From positions 15,671,447 to 15,735,446 of the forward strand of contig OZ038322.1 of the NCBI GenBank assembly GCA_964035795.1: a stretch of DNA of 64,000 bases, written 5' to 3'. This stretch comes from Pterobdella sp. o SKG-2022 (taxonomy: Eukaryota > Annelida > Clitellata > Hirudinida > Piscicolidae). The translations under genes were made by a program, and so were the position numbers. Every line of letters starts with the position of its first letter. Positions within the stretch are counted from its first letter, which is position 1. Positions 46,090 to 60,117 of this stretch are shown here, one piece after another. The notes beneath the pieces were generated by a model. The model ran no database searches, was not told where the DNA came from, and saw only the letters and a list, made by a program, of their open reading frames with translations.

Positions 46090-46510
46090 TTGAGAATCAA
46101 ATCAGATTTCTTATGTTCCTTTTGCTGCTCCACGAAATTTCCACAATCTCAATATTTTCAACCTCAATAGAGAAATAAATATTAATAATAATATTTACTA
46201 TTATAATAATATTAATAACGATGATATGAAACTTAATATAACGTGCAAGCATTTCAGAAGAGGTATTTGCAAATTTGCACATAATAACATGCATAACAGT
46301 AATAAAACTAAAAGAACTGGCGAGGATAATACAAATATTGATAATAGTAAGAGCGTAATTTTGAAAAATCTGAAAAAAAGATATTGATTCTTTAGGCTTA
46401 CGACTAGAAAAGTTAATGAAACATTTATAAATAAAAATCTTATAAATAATGATAATAAGAAGGGAAAAAGTAAAAAGAATTGGAATAACATTTTTGAAGA
46501 AATTAATAAT
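46090..46510 (+). mobile_element. AT-rich LINE 'A', 5' part with CCCH-like ORF1
   Basis: An open frame rich in Asn, Ile and Lys with TCKHFRRGICKFAHNN, a CCCH-like motif, followed by a lysine-rich stretch and poly-Asn. It is cut at about 46510 by a minus-strand LINE and seems to resume at 50775 with more poly-Asn and an endonuclease domain. Confidence 0.6.
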
Positions 46511-46950
46511 AATAATTTTTTTTTAACTCAATTCTTTTATTGATATAAACAACTACATGAAACTTGAAGTGAAATGAATACCAAAACTAATTAAAACAAC
46601 TTATAAGAATAAAAGAAAATGGCTTAACTAGAAACAAATCAAATTAATAAAACATGCCTTTCAAGGGTATAATGATATAACGTAAATAAAATGGCATAAA
46701 AAAAATAAAACAAAACAAAGAATTCAAATCGAATGAAATAAAAAATAAGGTAATAACAGACTAGATTTATAACTTGGAGCTGCTTAGAATATATTTTTTA
46801 AAAAGGGTTTTGAATAATTTTAATGATTTTTTGGATTTAAGATTATCTGGTAATTGATTCCAGCATTTAGCACCTTTTACTCTTAAAGATAATTTCATTT
46901 TATTAGTTCTATATTTTTCTATAATTAAATTGTTTTCGTTCATTAACGTT
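46511..46950 (-). mobile_element. AT-rich LINE 'B', 3' end (minus strand)
   Basis: On the minus strand the ORF ends with ENNLIIEKYRTNK, GAKCWNQLPDNLKSKKSLKLF and a stop, the standard closing segment of CR1/Jockey-like LINE proteins. After it come AATAAAAG and a run of ten As (plus-strand T-run at about 46517). Its 5' continuation is at 50490-50775, on the far side of LINE C. Confidence 0.8.
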
Positions 46951-49900
46951 TCACAAAAAGCCTTTAAATCTTTTCCGAAGCATGTTCGAGAGTCTACTGA
47001 TGCTGTTGTCTGGGAAGCTGACTCTGCTGATTCAATCAAAGATGTCAAACTTTTCCTTTCTTCTCTTCCCAACATACGCCTCCACGACCCAGTTTTTTTG
47101 AATCCAACAATCACCGTCTTGGATCTACCGACATGGGTTACTAATGAGGAACTTGAAACCTTTTTGAATCTCCTCTTTCCATCTGTTGATCTCAGCGCTT
47201 TCCGTGCCTTTAGGCACAGGCCTAACGCACGAAACCCTTCTACTCGTGACTAGCTTATCCAAGTTCCAAGCAATGTTTTCTCGATGCTGAACAAGTCCAA
47301 GAATGTTCATCTCCCTTTTGGTAGATTCCCTTTCTACTCTCGCATCCATCCAACTAGATGTCTGAATTGTCAGGCTTATGGTCATAACATATCTAAGTGC
47401 CAAAATCCTAGAGTATGTGAGCATTGCGGCAAAGACCATTCGTCTGACAACTGTCCTAAAACCTCTCCTTCCTTTTGTGTTTCCTGCTTTAAATCAAAGC
47501 GCTCTTGCTATGACCACGTCACAACATCTTCCTCTTGTCCCCTTTATAGACAACAAGTGCGACTCAAGATGGGACGTACGGCTTGGGAATGACGGTCAGC
47601 CTCTCATCCTAAAGTCCACAACGTACCTTTGTCTATATCCTAGGTCTACTCGTAGTAAATCTTATATTATACTCGATACTATCCTTTCTCTTAAACTTGA
47701 CATAATTCCTTTGACGGAAACTTGGATTCCTGAAAACGCAGACAATGTCACAAAATATGACATTGTGCCTTATGGCTTTCATGTCTTGCACTCACACCGA
47801 CCCATTTCTGTAATTTTCAGAAACTCCATTAGATTGGATGCCATTAAATCTCCGTCCAACTTTTCTTTTGAATCATTGACGGCCAAAGTGTCTTTTTCGT
47901 CACACTGTTTGTTTCTATCGGTGATCTACCGTCCTCCAAACACCGGCAATTTTATCGGCGAGCTCACGTCTCATCTCTATTTCCTTTATTCTTTTTTTTC
48001 GAATTTTATATTGGCTGGTGATTTCAACACCCCAAATTGTACGTCTCATGACAACCTTCTTAGTGCTCTTTTACGTGAACTCGAGCTGGTTCAGCACATA
48101 GACTTCCCCACCCACAGACTTGGTAACATCCTTGACCTCATCATTACTCCAAAACCTAACAGTCACCTCATACAAGAAATCGGCAAAGAAACTTTTGACT
48201 CCGATCACTATCTTATTTTATGCAGTCTCAACCTCGCTTCTCCTCCCCTTCCCCCTCACATTGTAATTTCCCGTTTCTTTGAAAACTTTGATGATGTTGT
48301 CTTCGAGAAAGATCTCAACATATCCATAATACACTAACTAACCTTTCTGATGTTCCAGTTGAAGAGTTTCTTACAACAATGAACAACTCTTTTCAATCAC
48401 TTATAGACCACCATGCCCCTTTTCGCACCCACATCTTTCGCCCCAGCAGTCACTCCCATCACAAGCTATCCACTGACGCCATTGCCGCCAAAAGAAAAAG
48501 ACGAAAACTTGAGAGAAAAATTTCCTTATTGTTAAGGTCATCCAAGCCTGTTTCAGCCAGTCTTCTTGCTGCCCTCAAGGAATCTCGTGAGGCTGCTCGC
48601 GCTCTCATCTTTAAATCCCGTGCTGATTATTTTAACAACATGCTTGGATTTGTCAAACCAAACTCGAAAGTTTTTTGGAAAACTTCCAACTTCATCCTAC
48701 ATAGATCTCCTCCTTCTCCGCCACGCAGTTCTTCAGAAGCTATCAATCTTGTGAATACCTTTAGTAGCTTTTTTAAAGAGAAAATCGTTCTTATTCACAA
48801 ATCTTTGCCAACGTCCATTTTGCGCTGCACAGACCCTATTTTACCAGACAATCAAACACCACTCTCTTATCTTTCATTTTTCAGTATTGAAGAAGTGAGT
48901 AGGCTAATTCGCTCTTTACCCAACAAATCTTCTCCATTAGACTTAATCCTCACATCCACTTTAAAACGTTTTTCTCACCTCTTTGCTTCAATAATTTCCA
49001 AACTTACCTACTTGTCTTTTTCACAAGCAATATTCCCCGCCTCATTTAAAACAGCGCAAATCCTCCCTTTGCTTAAGAAAGGCAATTTGGACCCTACCAT
49101 TCTTTCGAACTACCGCCCTATTGCTAACTTGAGCACCATTTCAAAAATTATCGAAAGACTCGTTCATTCCAGAATAACTTCTCACGTTTCATCATCTCCT
49201 AATTTTAATCCTTTCCAATCAGCATATCGCAAGCACCACTCAACAGAAACCACGCTCTTACGCATCACTGACAGTCTTCGCAACATCTGCGCTACTGGAC
49301 ATGTGGCCGTTTTGATTTCGCTAGACCTTTCTGCTACTTTTGACACTCTTGATCACAATATCTTAATTGATATTTTGAAAAGACACTTCAATATTTCTGA
49401 TCTCGCTCTTTCTTGGTTTTGCTCTTACCTCTGTCGACGTTCTCAGTTCGTTAAAATAGACAATTTCTCTTCTTCTCTTACATCACTCAACTCAGGCGTG
49501 CCGCAGGGCTCCGTTCTGAGACCAATCCTTTTCTCTCTTTATAATCACCCATGTGTAGCATTATTGTACAGCACGACTTGCTTTTCCACCAGTTCGCTGA
49601 TGACATCACTCTTTTCACCGGAGTCTTTCACCCAGATCCTAGCCCCACTCTCCTTAAATTATCCAGTTGTCTTTCCGCTCTAAACTCCTGGTTTTTCCAA
49701 AGGCAACTGAAACTAAACCCTACTAAGAATGAGGTGATGTTTGTCGGCAGCTCTCGTCTTCTAGCAAAATACAATCTCCTTCTGTGGTAACTCTCGACTG
49801 CATCACACTTCCTATATCTTCCAAGCTCAAAATCTTAGGCGTCACCTTAGATTCAAATTTGAACTTTGCTCACCTTATTTCTCAAATAATCCAATCTTCC

Positions 49901-50489
49901 AATTTCCATATCTAAGCCATAACACAAGTAAGCAAATTCTTACCTCTTTCCACTGCTAAAGCCTTCTTATCTCACTAGTTCTTTCCAGATTGAACTACTG
50001 TAATTCTCTCTTTTGCGGGCAGGCAAACTATCTTTTATGCAAACTTCAAGCCCTCCAAAACCACGCGGCCAAGACGGGTCTTCAAGCTGATTATTTCAGC
50101 TCTTCCAGCGACTGGCTTGATCGTTTGCACTGGCTACCTGTTTCCCAAAGATGCAAGTTTAAATTACTTTGGCTTATTGCATGCACTCTCAAGCTTGAAC
50201 AACCTGCTTATCTTTTTGATCTTTTGTCAATCAGACACACACGTCAACCACTCAGATCCTTGCACTCTGGTCTCCAGCTTTATCAACCTGTTTCTTAAGG
50301 CTTGTTTACCACTCGCTCTTTCTTTCACCAGACTCCACGTTTGTTGAATTCACTCCCTTCTACTTGCGCTCATCGCCTCCTCTCATTAACTTTCGAAAAC
50401 TTTTGAAAACTCACTTATACCATAATCTCTTACAAACCTTGAGCGCCTCTGAATCAATCCTGAATTGATAACTGTGCACTATAAAAATC
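46951..50489 (+). mobile_element. L2/CR1-type LINE 'C', nearly complete, inserted in LINE B
   Basis: ORF1 has zinc knuckles (CLNCQAYGHNISKC, CEHCGKDHSSDNC). The endonuclease reads LTETWIPENAD, SVIYRPPNTG, LAGDFNTPNC and FDSDHYLIL. The reverse transcriptase has YRPIANLSTISKIIERL, SLDLSATFDTLDHN, GVPQGSVLRPILFSLY and the catalytic FADDITLF. Frame breaks separate these blocks (for example near 47590, 48337, 49550 and 49790), so it is inactive. The 3' tail is TGTGCACTATAAAAATCTTAATAATAAT. It is the same family as the fragment at 40.3 kb. Confidence 0.92.
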
Positions 50490-50775
50490 TTAATAATAAT
50501 ATTGTAGTTATAGGTTTTAGTGTTAAAGAAATTAGAGAAAGAGTCAGGAAGAAGATTATTTATATGTTTAAAACTAAATATTAAGGTGTGTAATATATTT
50601 ATGTTATTTATATTCAATATTTCTAAATCTTTATAATTAATATGTTTATCAAATGGATAATTAAAGATAGTTCTGATTGTTAAGTTTTGTATATTTGAAT
50701 TTTTTTTTATGTTAGATTTATAATTACATGCCCAAACAGTGTTACAATAATTAATATGTGGGTAAAAAAGAGAGT
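50490..50775 (-). mobile_element. AT-rich LINE 'B', 5' portion (minus strand)
   Basis: On the minus strand: FYPHINYCNTVWACNYKSNI, then INILHTLIFSFKHINNLLP and FFNTKTYNYN, the thumb region that normally runs into a YNTR motif. The reading resumes at 46950 with NENNLIIEKYRTNK, so LINE C sits inside or beside the YNTR codons. The 5' end is truncated. Confidence 0.75.
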
Positions 50776-52280
50776 ATTACAATAATAATAATAACAACAA
50801 CAACAATAATGATAGTAATGACAACATTAATTCTTACAATGATGATGATGAGAATGGTAATAATAATAATGATAAAAATAACAATAATAACTTAAATAAA
50901 TAGTCAATAGAAATAGATTATTTAAGCTTACCTAATTTTGAAAACCATGTTATAAATATTGGTCACATTAACATCAGAAGTTTAATTAATAAAACATTAT
51001 CAGTTACTAATTTCTTGAAATGGACAAGGCGTAGCATTTTATTTATTACTGAAACTTGGCTGAATTCTAAAAATCATGACTTTATTAATTTTAATAATTA
51101 TAATGTTATAACTAAGAATAGGATGTCTAAAATAGGTAGTGGTATTGCTTCAATAATTAAATAAAATATTATTTATGAAAAATTAATTTAAATTGAAATA
51201 GCACATAATGTTTTTATTAATGAATTCAACAAACTACTTTTTACAAAATATTAGCTCTTATAAAAGAATTATTATTACTAGTGATTTTAATATAAATATG
51301 TTAACCAATAACGAAATTAGTATTGATTTTAATAATGTGTTACTTTCTTATAATCTTAAACCGTACATAAATAATATAACTAGGCCTTCATCTAAAACCT
51401 TACTTGACAATTTTTTTACAAATATAAATAAAAATGAACTAATTAATTCTTATATAATTTATGATGATATTTCTGATCATTTACCCATGTTATTATCCCT
51501 AATTTCACCCAATAGACAAACATCATAGAAACCATCAAAAAATATTTTTTCATATAATAGAGTATTATCATTAGATAACTTGAAATTATTTATTAATACC
51601 ATAAAAAATAGTAATTTATTTAGTGTATATTATGGTAATGGAAATGATAATTTCAATATATTTATAAGAACTATCTTTTTTTAAAAATAGTCTCACAAAT
51701 AACATGAATAATCCTATTGTAAATTATAATACAGAATGGATGACTTTTGGAATATTAAATTCTATAAAAACTAAATCTAGATTATACAAAAACTATTTAA
51801 AAAATCCAACTTTATTAAACAATAAAAAATACTTTATACATACTAAAATTCTCAAAAAAATTATAGGACTAGCATAACAAAATTATTTCAGCTCAAAAAT
51901 TAAGGAATATAATAATAATCAAAATAAACTATGGAACTTTCTGAATAGTCCAACTAAGGTAAGGTAGAAAACAATCAATATAATATAACACAAATAAACG
52001 GAATAAATATTACTACTAAATACAAACTAGCGGATATTTTCAATAACCATTTTTTTTACTTTGATCTCAATATAATTAATAATAATAATAATCCTAGTAA
52101 AAATAATATTAATAATCCTAAGTTTATCCCATCCAACATAACAATTCTAGATAATCTTGATAACTATTTCAATTTTAATAATGTAGAAATTAATGATATT
52201 CTTTTTAGTTTAAAGAAAATAAATAAATCACATTCTAACGATATTTATGGATTGAACTATGATTGTTTCAAAACTATTAT
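50776..52280 (+). mobile_element. AT-rich LINE 'A', endonuclease and start of reverse transcriptase
   Basis: Starts in poly-Asn codons (AAT/AAC runs), then reads INIGHINIRSLINK and LFITETWLNSKNHDF (endonuclease), TSDFNINMLTNNE, TRPSSKTLLDNFFTN and DDISDHLPMLLSL, and RT N-terminal sequence to NDIYGLNYDCFKT. Base composition is extreme, with codons almost all A/T. Several stops break the frame. It changes abruptly at about 52280. Confidence 0.85.
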
Positions 52281-53745
52281 ATTATATAATACTCAATATA
52301 TTGTCACCTCCTTTCAATCATCTATCGTTACTCCAATACTGAAAAAACCTTCTCTCGATCCTTCTATCATCTCCAAGTACCGTCCTACTTCTTACCTTTT
52401 CTTTTTCTCCAAAATTCTTGATAAAGCTATTTACCTCCAACTTTCAAACTTTCTTTTTTCTAACAATCTTCTTTCCCCTACCCAATCCGGCTTTCGACCC
52501 TCTCCCTCTACTGAAACCTGCCTTCTAAAAATCTCTAATGATGCTCTTCTAGCTTTCGACTCTGGTAAGCTTTCTCTTCTTCTTTCTCTTGACTTCTCTT
52601 CTGCTTTTGATACTGTTGACCATTCACTTTTACTGCAGCATCTCAACCCCTCTTTTGGTATTTCCGGCTCCTCACTTTCCTGGTTTATCTCCTATCTTTC
52701 TAACCGTTCCTCCACTGTTTCTATTAACAACTCTTCTTCTTCTCCTCTCTGTTCCTTTTGGTGTTCCTCAGGGATCTTTTCTCGGTCCTCTTCTCTTTAT
52801 TCTTTATACCTCTCATATCCCTTGTTTCTTCGAATCTTTCTTATTTCAAAGTCAGCTTTTTGCTGACGACACCTATATCTTCTTTTCTTTTCCTCTCTTT
52901 TACCTTTTTTCTTCTTTTGAAAGGCTCAATCTCTGTCTCTCTTCTATTCTTTCATGGAGTGACTTCATGCATCTAAAACTTAATCCCTCTACATTTAATT
53001 TTATCTATCTTTCTAAGTCTAAAGCTCTTTCTTCCTCTTTTTCTTCCATTACGATCTCTGACCTAACTATCTATCCCTTCTCCACTATTTGCTGTCTTGG
53101 CTTTTTCCTTGATTCTTCTCTTTCTTTTAATCTTCAAATCCTCTCTGTTGATGGTCTTGTTTATTTCACCTACGTCGTATCAGACAGATCTCTTCTCATC
53201 TCGATGATGCCTTTCTTAAGATTCTTGTTTGCTCTCTTGTTCTCTCCCGACTTAATTACTGCAACTCTTTGTACTTTAATTTTCATAAATCTACTTTCTA
53301 CCCTCTAACTAAAGCTTTCAACTTCTGCTGCACGCCTGGTCTCTCATACTCCTAAATTCTCCCATATCTCTCCATCTCTTGTTGATCTTCACTGATTACC
53401 TCCTCACTTCCGCTTTTCCTTCAAAATCTGTACTCTCATGTACAAAATTTCTCATTTTACTTCGCCTTCCAATCTTTCTAACCTCTTACTACCTTCTAAA
53501 CGTGCCGGCCTACGGTCCTCTACTCGTTCTCAACTTTTCATTATCTCTGTCTCTCACTTTTATGCTAAATCTGTTTTTTCTTTTTCTGGTCCACTTCTCT
53601 GGAACTCTTCCTCCTAATATTAACTCTTCTTCCTATCCTACTTTTCTCAAAAACCTAAAAACTTTCTTCTTCAAGCAGTTCATAGCAAAGCGCTTTTAAA
53701 CGATGCGTAAGAAACGCTATACAAATAATTCATTATTATCCTTAT
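52281..53745 (+). mobile_element. Pyrimidine-rich L2/CR1-type LINE 'D', 3' part
   Basis: Reverse transcriptase from the first RT motif (SSIVTPILKKPSLDP), through SGFRPSPSTETCLL, LDFSSAFDTVDHSLL, GVPQGSFLGPLLFILY and LFADDTYIFF, to a C-terminal tail in broken frames. The coding strand is strikingly C/T-rich. The 3' end is GAAACGCTATACAAATAATTCATTATT. It joins LINE A at a homologous point of the RT. Confidence 0.88.
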
Positions 53746-55926
<2,181 letters not shown>

Positions 55927-57339
55927 TAAATCATTTTTTAGCAAACTTCTGAATTTACTTTATACAGTTATTCAAGTGAATTACCGCTTGATGTTCGATT
56001 TCAAATCTCAATCGTGTAAGTTTTTACTAAGAAACTAAACACCAGCCTTTTAAAGAACTTTTTGTTCAAAAGTCAGCATTAACAACCTGCACCAATTTTA
56101 GAAGCATTTTTGTTGTTTAGAAAACTTTTACAAGTATTTAATAGAATCTTAGTTCTTTGTATCAAAAACACCATAAAATTTGAATTTTTCATTGAAAAGT
56201 TTTAAATTTCATCGTGCTTCCCTAATTCACACTTTGGCGGCTAATTATTCACAATAATATATCATCCATTTGTTACATACGATATTCAAGCATGTTTTAT
56301 ATTTTCTTCCATGTATATTCAAATGATTTTTTAAAGATTTCAATATTTTTGGAAGAATTTGCTTTTTAATTGTTTATTTGGTGCAATAATGTGACATCAA
56401 AATCTTGAAAAGTTGTGAATTTTGGTTATTTGAGGAAACATCTCAAAATCATATCAGGCTTTGAGACTAGTAGTTTTCCATGCCTTTCATTTTTATGCTG
56501 CAATCTTTTTTATGGCCACTTGAAGATTAATAAACATTTAATCTTGATTTCATTATAATGATATTAGCAAAAGATAAATGCCAAAATCTCGCGGTTTTTA
56601 TGAGTTTACTTACGATTTAAGCATTTGACCGTCAAAACGTACCATTCTAATGCTTATAGGAGGTTACAGTCACGTAAAAATCAAACAAAACTGACCTGCA
56701 TCGTTTTTTGACTTTCGAATAATGCTTCTTTATTCGTATTCGGAAAAACGTTGGATGGGTATTACCACCGTAGAGCGTGTGCTATTTAAAAAGTGCAGAA
56801 ATATAATTTTTTTCTCAGATTCATTTTATGATGAAGATTATATTTTTCGAGATTTTAGTTTTTTTAGTTGAAACAGTACTTTTTCAACATATTCTTAAGA
56901 TTGGCTTCAAAATTATTCATTGTTTAAACTTTGGAAAAAAATCATTTTTCTTCAAAAATGATCAAAAAATCATTTAGACAAACAATTTTTCATCGCAACA
57001 CTGCAAATTTTTAATCACTTTTACAACTTCTTCCACATGCCTTCGAAGGGTATTTTAGGACCGAAAAAACTTCATCAATAATAAAAGTTTAATGAAACAC
57101 AAATATTCATACAAAATTGTTACCGAAATTAGTTAATTTCAAAACAAAGTTCAAGAGTCCAAACACTAAGTCTAGTAATCATTTAGAAAACCACTATGAA
57201 TTGAGGATGTTAGTTAATGTATCATAATTTCGTTTCAATCTTAACTTCCATTATAGGTTATTTATTTTTAATATCATTTAGTCAATAAAAAGTACTTTAT
57301 AAATGAAAAAAAAATATAGTGATTTCCAACGTGTGTGCC
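55927..57339. other. Convergent intergenic region, SLC25A34/35-like to tropomyosin
   Basis: Two 3' UTRs point inward. AT-rich; no exon, RNA gene or mobile element recognised. Confidence 0.5.
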
Positions 57340-60117
57340 TTAGAAACCTGCCAACTCAGCATAGGTGGCGTTAAGTTCACTATCGATTGTCTTGCATTTC
57401 TCTTTCTCAGTTGCAAGTTCGTCTAGATTTAAAAAATATTTTTATTTATATGTAACTCTCAATAAAAAAGAATATGGTTTAAAAGTTGAAATACAAACTA
57501 AATAAGGTTTGAACTCAAACTTAAATAAAATTTAATCAAAAAAAATAAAATACTGAAAGTTAATAACTTTAGTATATATGATGCCTGACTGAATTTGACA
57601 GAAAAAAAACAGTTGCTATTATTTCTATTTTAAGAAATTTACTAAATGCTCCCTCATTTAAAATCCTCCAACACACCTTCAAGTTTGTCGACTTCCTTCT
57701 GAAGCATTTGTACGTAGTTCTCTGCATCGGCGCATCGTTGCTCAGCCTGCAAAATAATTACCAGTATAACTTAAATACACCCATATCATGAAATTAAATT
57801 CTTTTGTTTTTTATTGTATCTTTTTAAGGCTCCCACCAATTTTTTTAAATATATAAATCTTTAAAGAAATAGTTTTAGTAGAAAAAAATCTATCTATTTG
57901 TTTTATAAAAATCCCTTGATAAAATAGAGTGGGAAACAAAATTTTTTTAGGTTTTTTACGTTTTTAAGTCCTTCAGTCAAAGCTGATATTTTGTCTTCAT
58001 ATTCTTCTTCTCTTTGTATGACCTGTGATGAAGACATGAAGAATCTTGAAGCAAAAAACATATTCAGAATAATTTCTTGTTTAATAATAAAACTAGGTTC
58101 TTAAAACAAGATATAGATAAATTATAATGTTACTTCTTGTTCTGAGATTTCAAGAGATTTCATGTTGTTTGTAACTACGTGTAATTCTTCTTCCAATTCT
58201 GACACTTTACTGCCAATTAATTTCAAAAATTTTGATTTGAAATACTAAGTTTGATAAATTTGATAATAATATATATTTTCAATCTCGGTACTGCCTTTTA
58301 TTTTTATTTGCTTTTGTAGGACATTTGTAATTTTGAAAATTGGGACAGTTAGTGTGTCTGAAGATCAAACTCAAACGCGCTAGACTGCTACACTAGTTAT
58401 TGAATTCATTTCCAGTGTTAATTTTTTTCACGATAATTTTTTGATATGAGTCAAATGAGAAAAAGAAGGGGATTTGCATCTCAGTAGAATCTAGATGTAC
58501 GGGTTTCCATTTTTTGACTACTTTTTAGCTTTTCGCTTACCACACATCAATGTTTGCTTCTAGTCTTTTATCTTTTGTGCTTTCGACTTTTACTCAGATT
58601 AAAACTTAGTCTTTTTAGATTTAGTGTTAAATTTTTTATCATCACGCTAATCAGCTCGATGCTAAGCTATATAAAATTGAAATTGTTTTGCGTCATAGGG
58701 GGACCTCGTTAACAATGGCTACTCGAATGCACACCAGTAGTCAAAAACGTAATATCATTATAAAATGTGGTAAAAGCAATGATACTAACGCATCGGCAGA
58801 CTCGTAAGAGGCTTCAGCACGAGTGAGTTCCATGTCAGTGTTGGCCAATTGCTTGAATACCTATGACAAAGTATGAACTAGGTAGGAAAAAATTTATAAA
58901 TAATGATTGGGTATATGAATATTTAGAACATTAACGCATCAGAACCATGAAGTAAATTAGGAATTCATTTTAAGTTTTGAGATATTACCTGAATAAAGAT
59001 TTTTGGAATTTTATAATGGATAAACTCCACATATTTATTGATATTGAATAACTGAACAAGCTGCTACCTCTTCAAATCTACGATCTGAGTCTTCTCCTTC
59101 CATGATGGTTTCTTCCAATTCCTTTTCTAACACCTGGATCCTTTCTTCTTCTGTCACCATCTTATTCTCCAAAACTTTCAAACCTCTAAGGATGGAAGTA
59201 ATTTACCATTAATTTTAAATTATAAAAGTTTGGTTTCTTTCTTGGATTTCCATAAGGTAATGTTTCAAAACGCAAAAAAAATCTATTAAACATGATTTCA
59301 AATAAAAAACCTATCGTGTATAACTGGAAACTACATGAGGTTTTATGGAAGTAACATTTCTCACCTCTCGCTGTCATCAGCAGCTTTGGAGGCCTGTTCA
59401 AGCTTTTCAGAAGTAGCTTTGAGTTTGTCTTCAGTGTTTTCGAAGTCTTCCTCGAGTTGTCTAACCTTCTTAGTGAGATTTTGCACTTCTGCTTCAGCCT
59501 GGTTTGTTGATGGTGTTCAACAGTTTTCATTAGGTTTCTCATTGAAAAATATATCGCTTATGCTTTATATCATTAAAGCTGGCAAAAAGTTAAAAACTTC
59601 AAAAAATTAATAACACTGTTTTAAGTGTTTCGCCAACATAAAAACATAATAAGTATGAATAGATGCAAGTTACAAACTGTTGCAAGAGCACTTGTAACTG
59701 TTTCGAGCTTTTGATTCTGTTCTTCAACTGAGATCTTGGCAGATTCATTGTCAGCCTCAAGTTGGGCAATTCTTTTCTGAAGAGTTGATACTTCTTCTGC
59801 CGACTGAAAAATTTATTCAAATGAGCAATAATCAACGTAACTTTCAAGATTAAATTTTAATAATAGTTTTTTACTATGTTTTATATCAAAATTAATCTAG
59901 TTGGAAAAATATGCTCAAAGTCATGAATTAAAAAGATAAATTATACCTAAAACGCATCAATATTTTGAAACATCATAAACAACACCTTTTCAAAAACGAG
60001 CTTTTGTTCAGCCAATTTTTGTTCCAACTGGTCACACTTGTCAAAAGCTGTTTCCTTGTCCAGTTTCATCGTCTGCATCTTCTTCTTAATAGCATCCATT
60101 GTAGCGTTGGAACCCAT
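57340..60117 (-). CDS. Tropomyosin, long (284-residue) isoform with a six-residue N-terminal extension
   Basis: A coiled-coil actin-filament protein. Nine exons on the minus strand: 60117-59986, 59803-59678, 59498-59365, 59185-59068, 58860-58790, 58209-58134, 58022-57960, 57746-57677, 57422-57340. They sum to 290 residues: MGSNAT plus the classic 284 starting MDAIKKKMQTMKLDKE. Conserved blocks include KAADDSERGLKVLENK, VSELEEEL, NNMKSLEISEQE and LQKEVDKLEDELATEKEK, ending YAELAGF. The heptad pattern is continuous throughout. Only one copy of each exon position is visible, so alternative isoforms, if any, use exons outside 57.3-60.1 kb. The extension comes from the first ATG in the exon; translation may instead begin at MDAIKKK, whose free acetylated Met is needed for end-to-end overlap. 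Confidence 0.95.
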
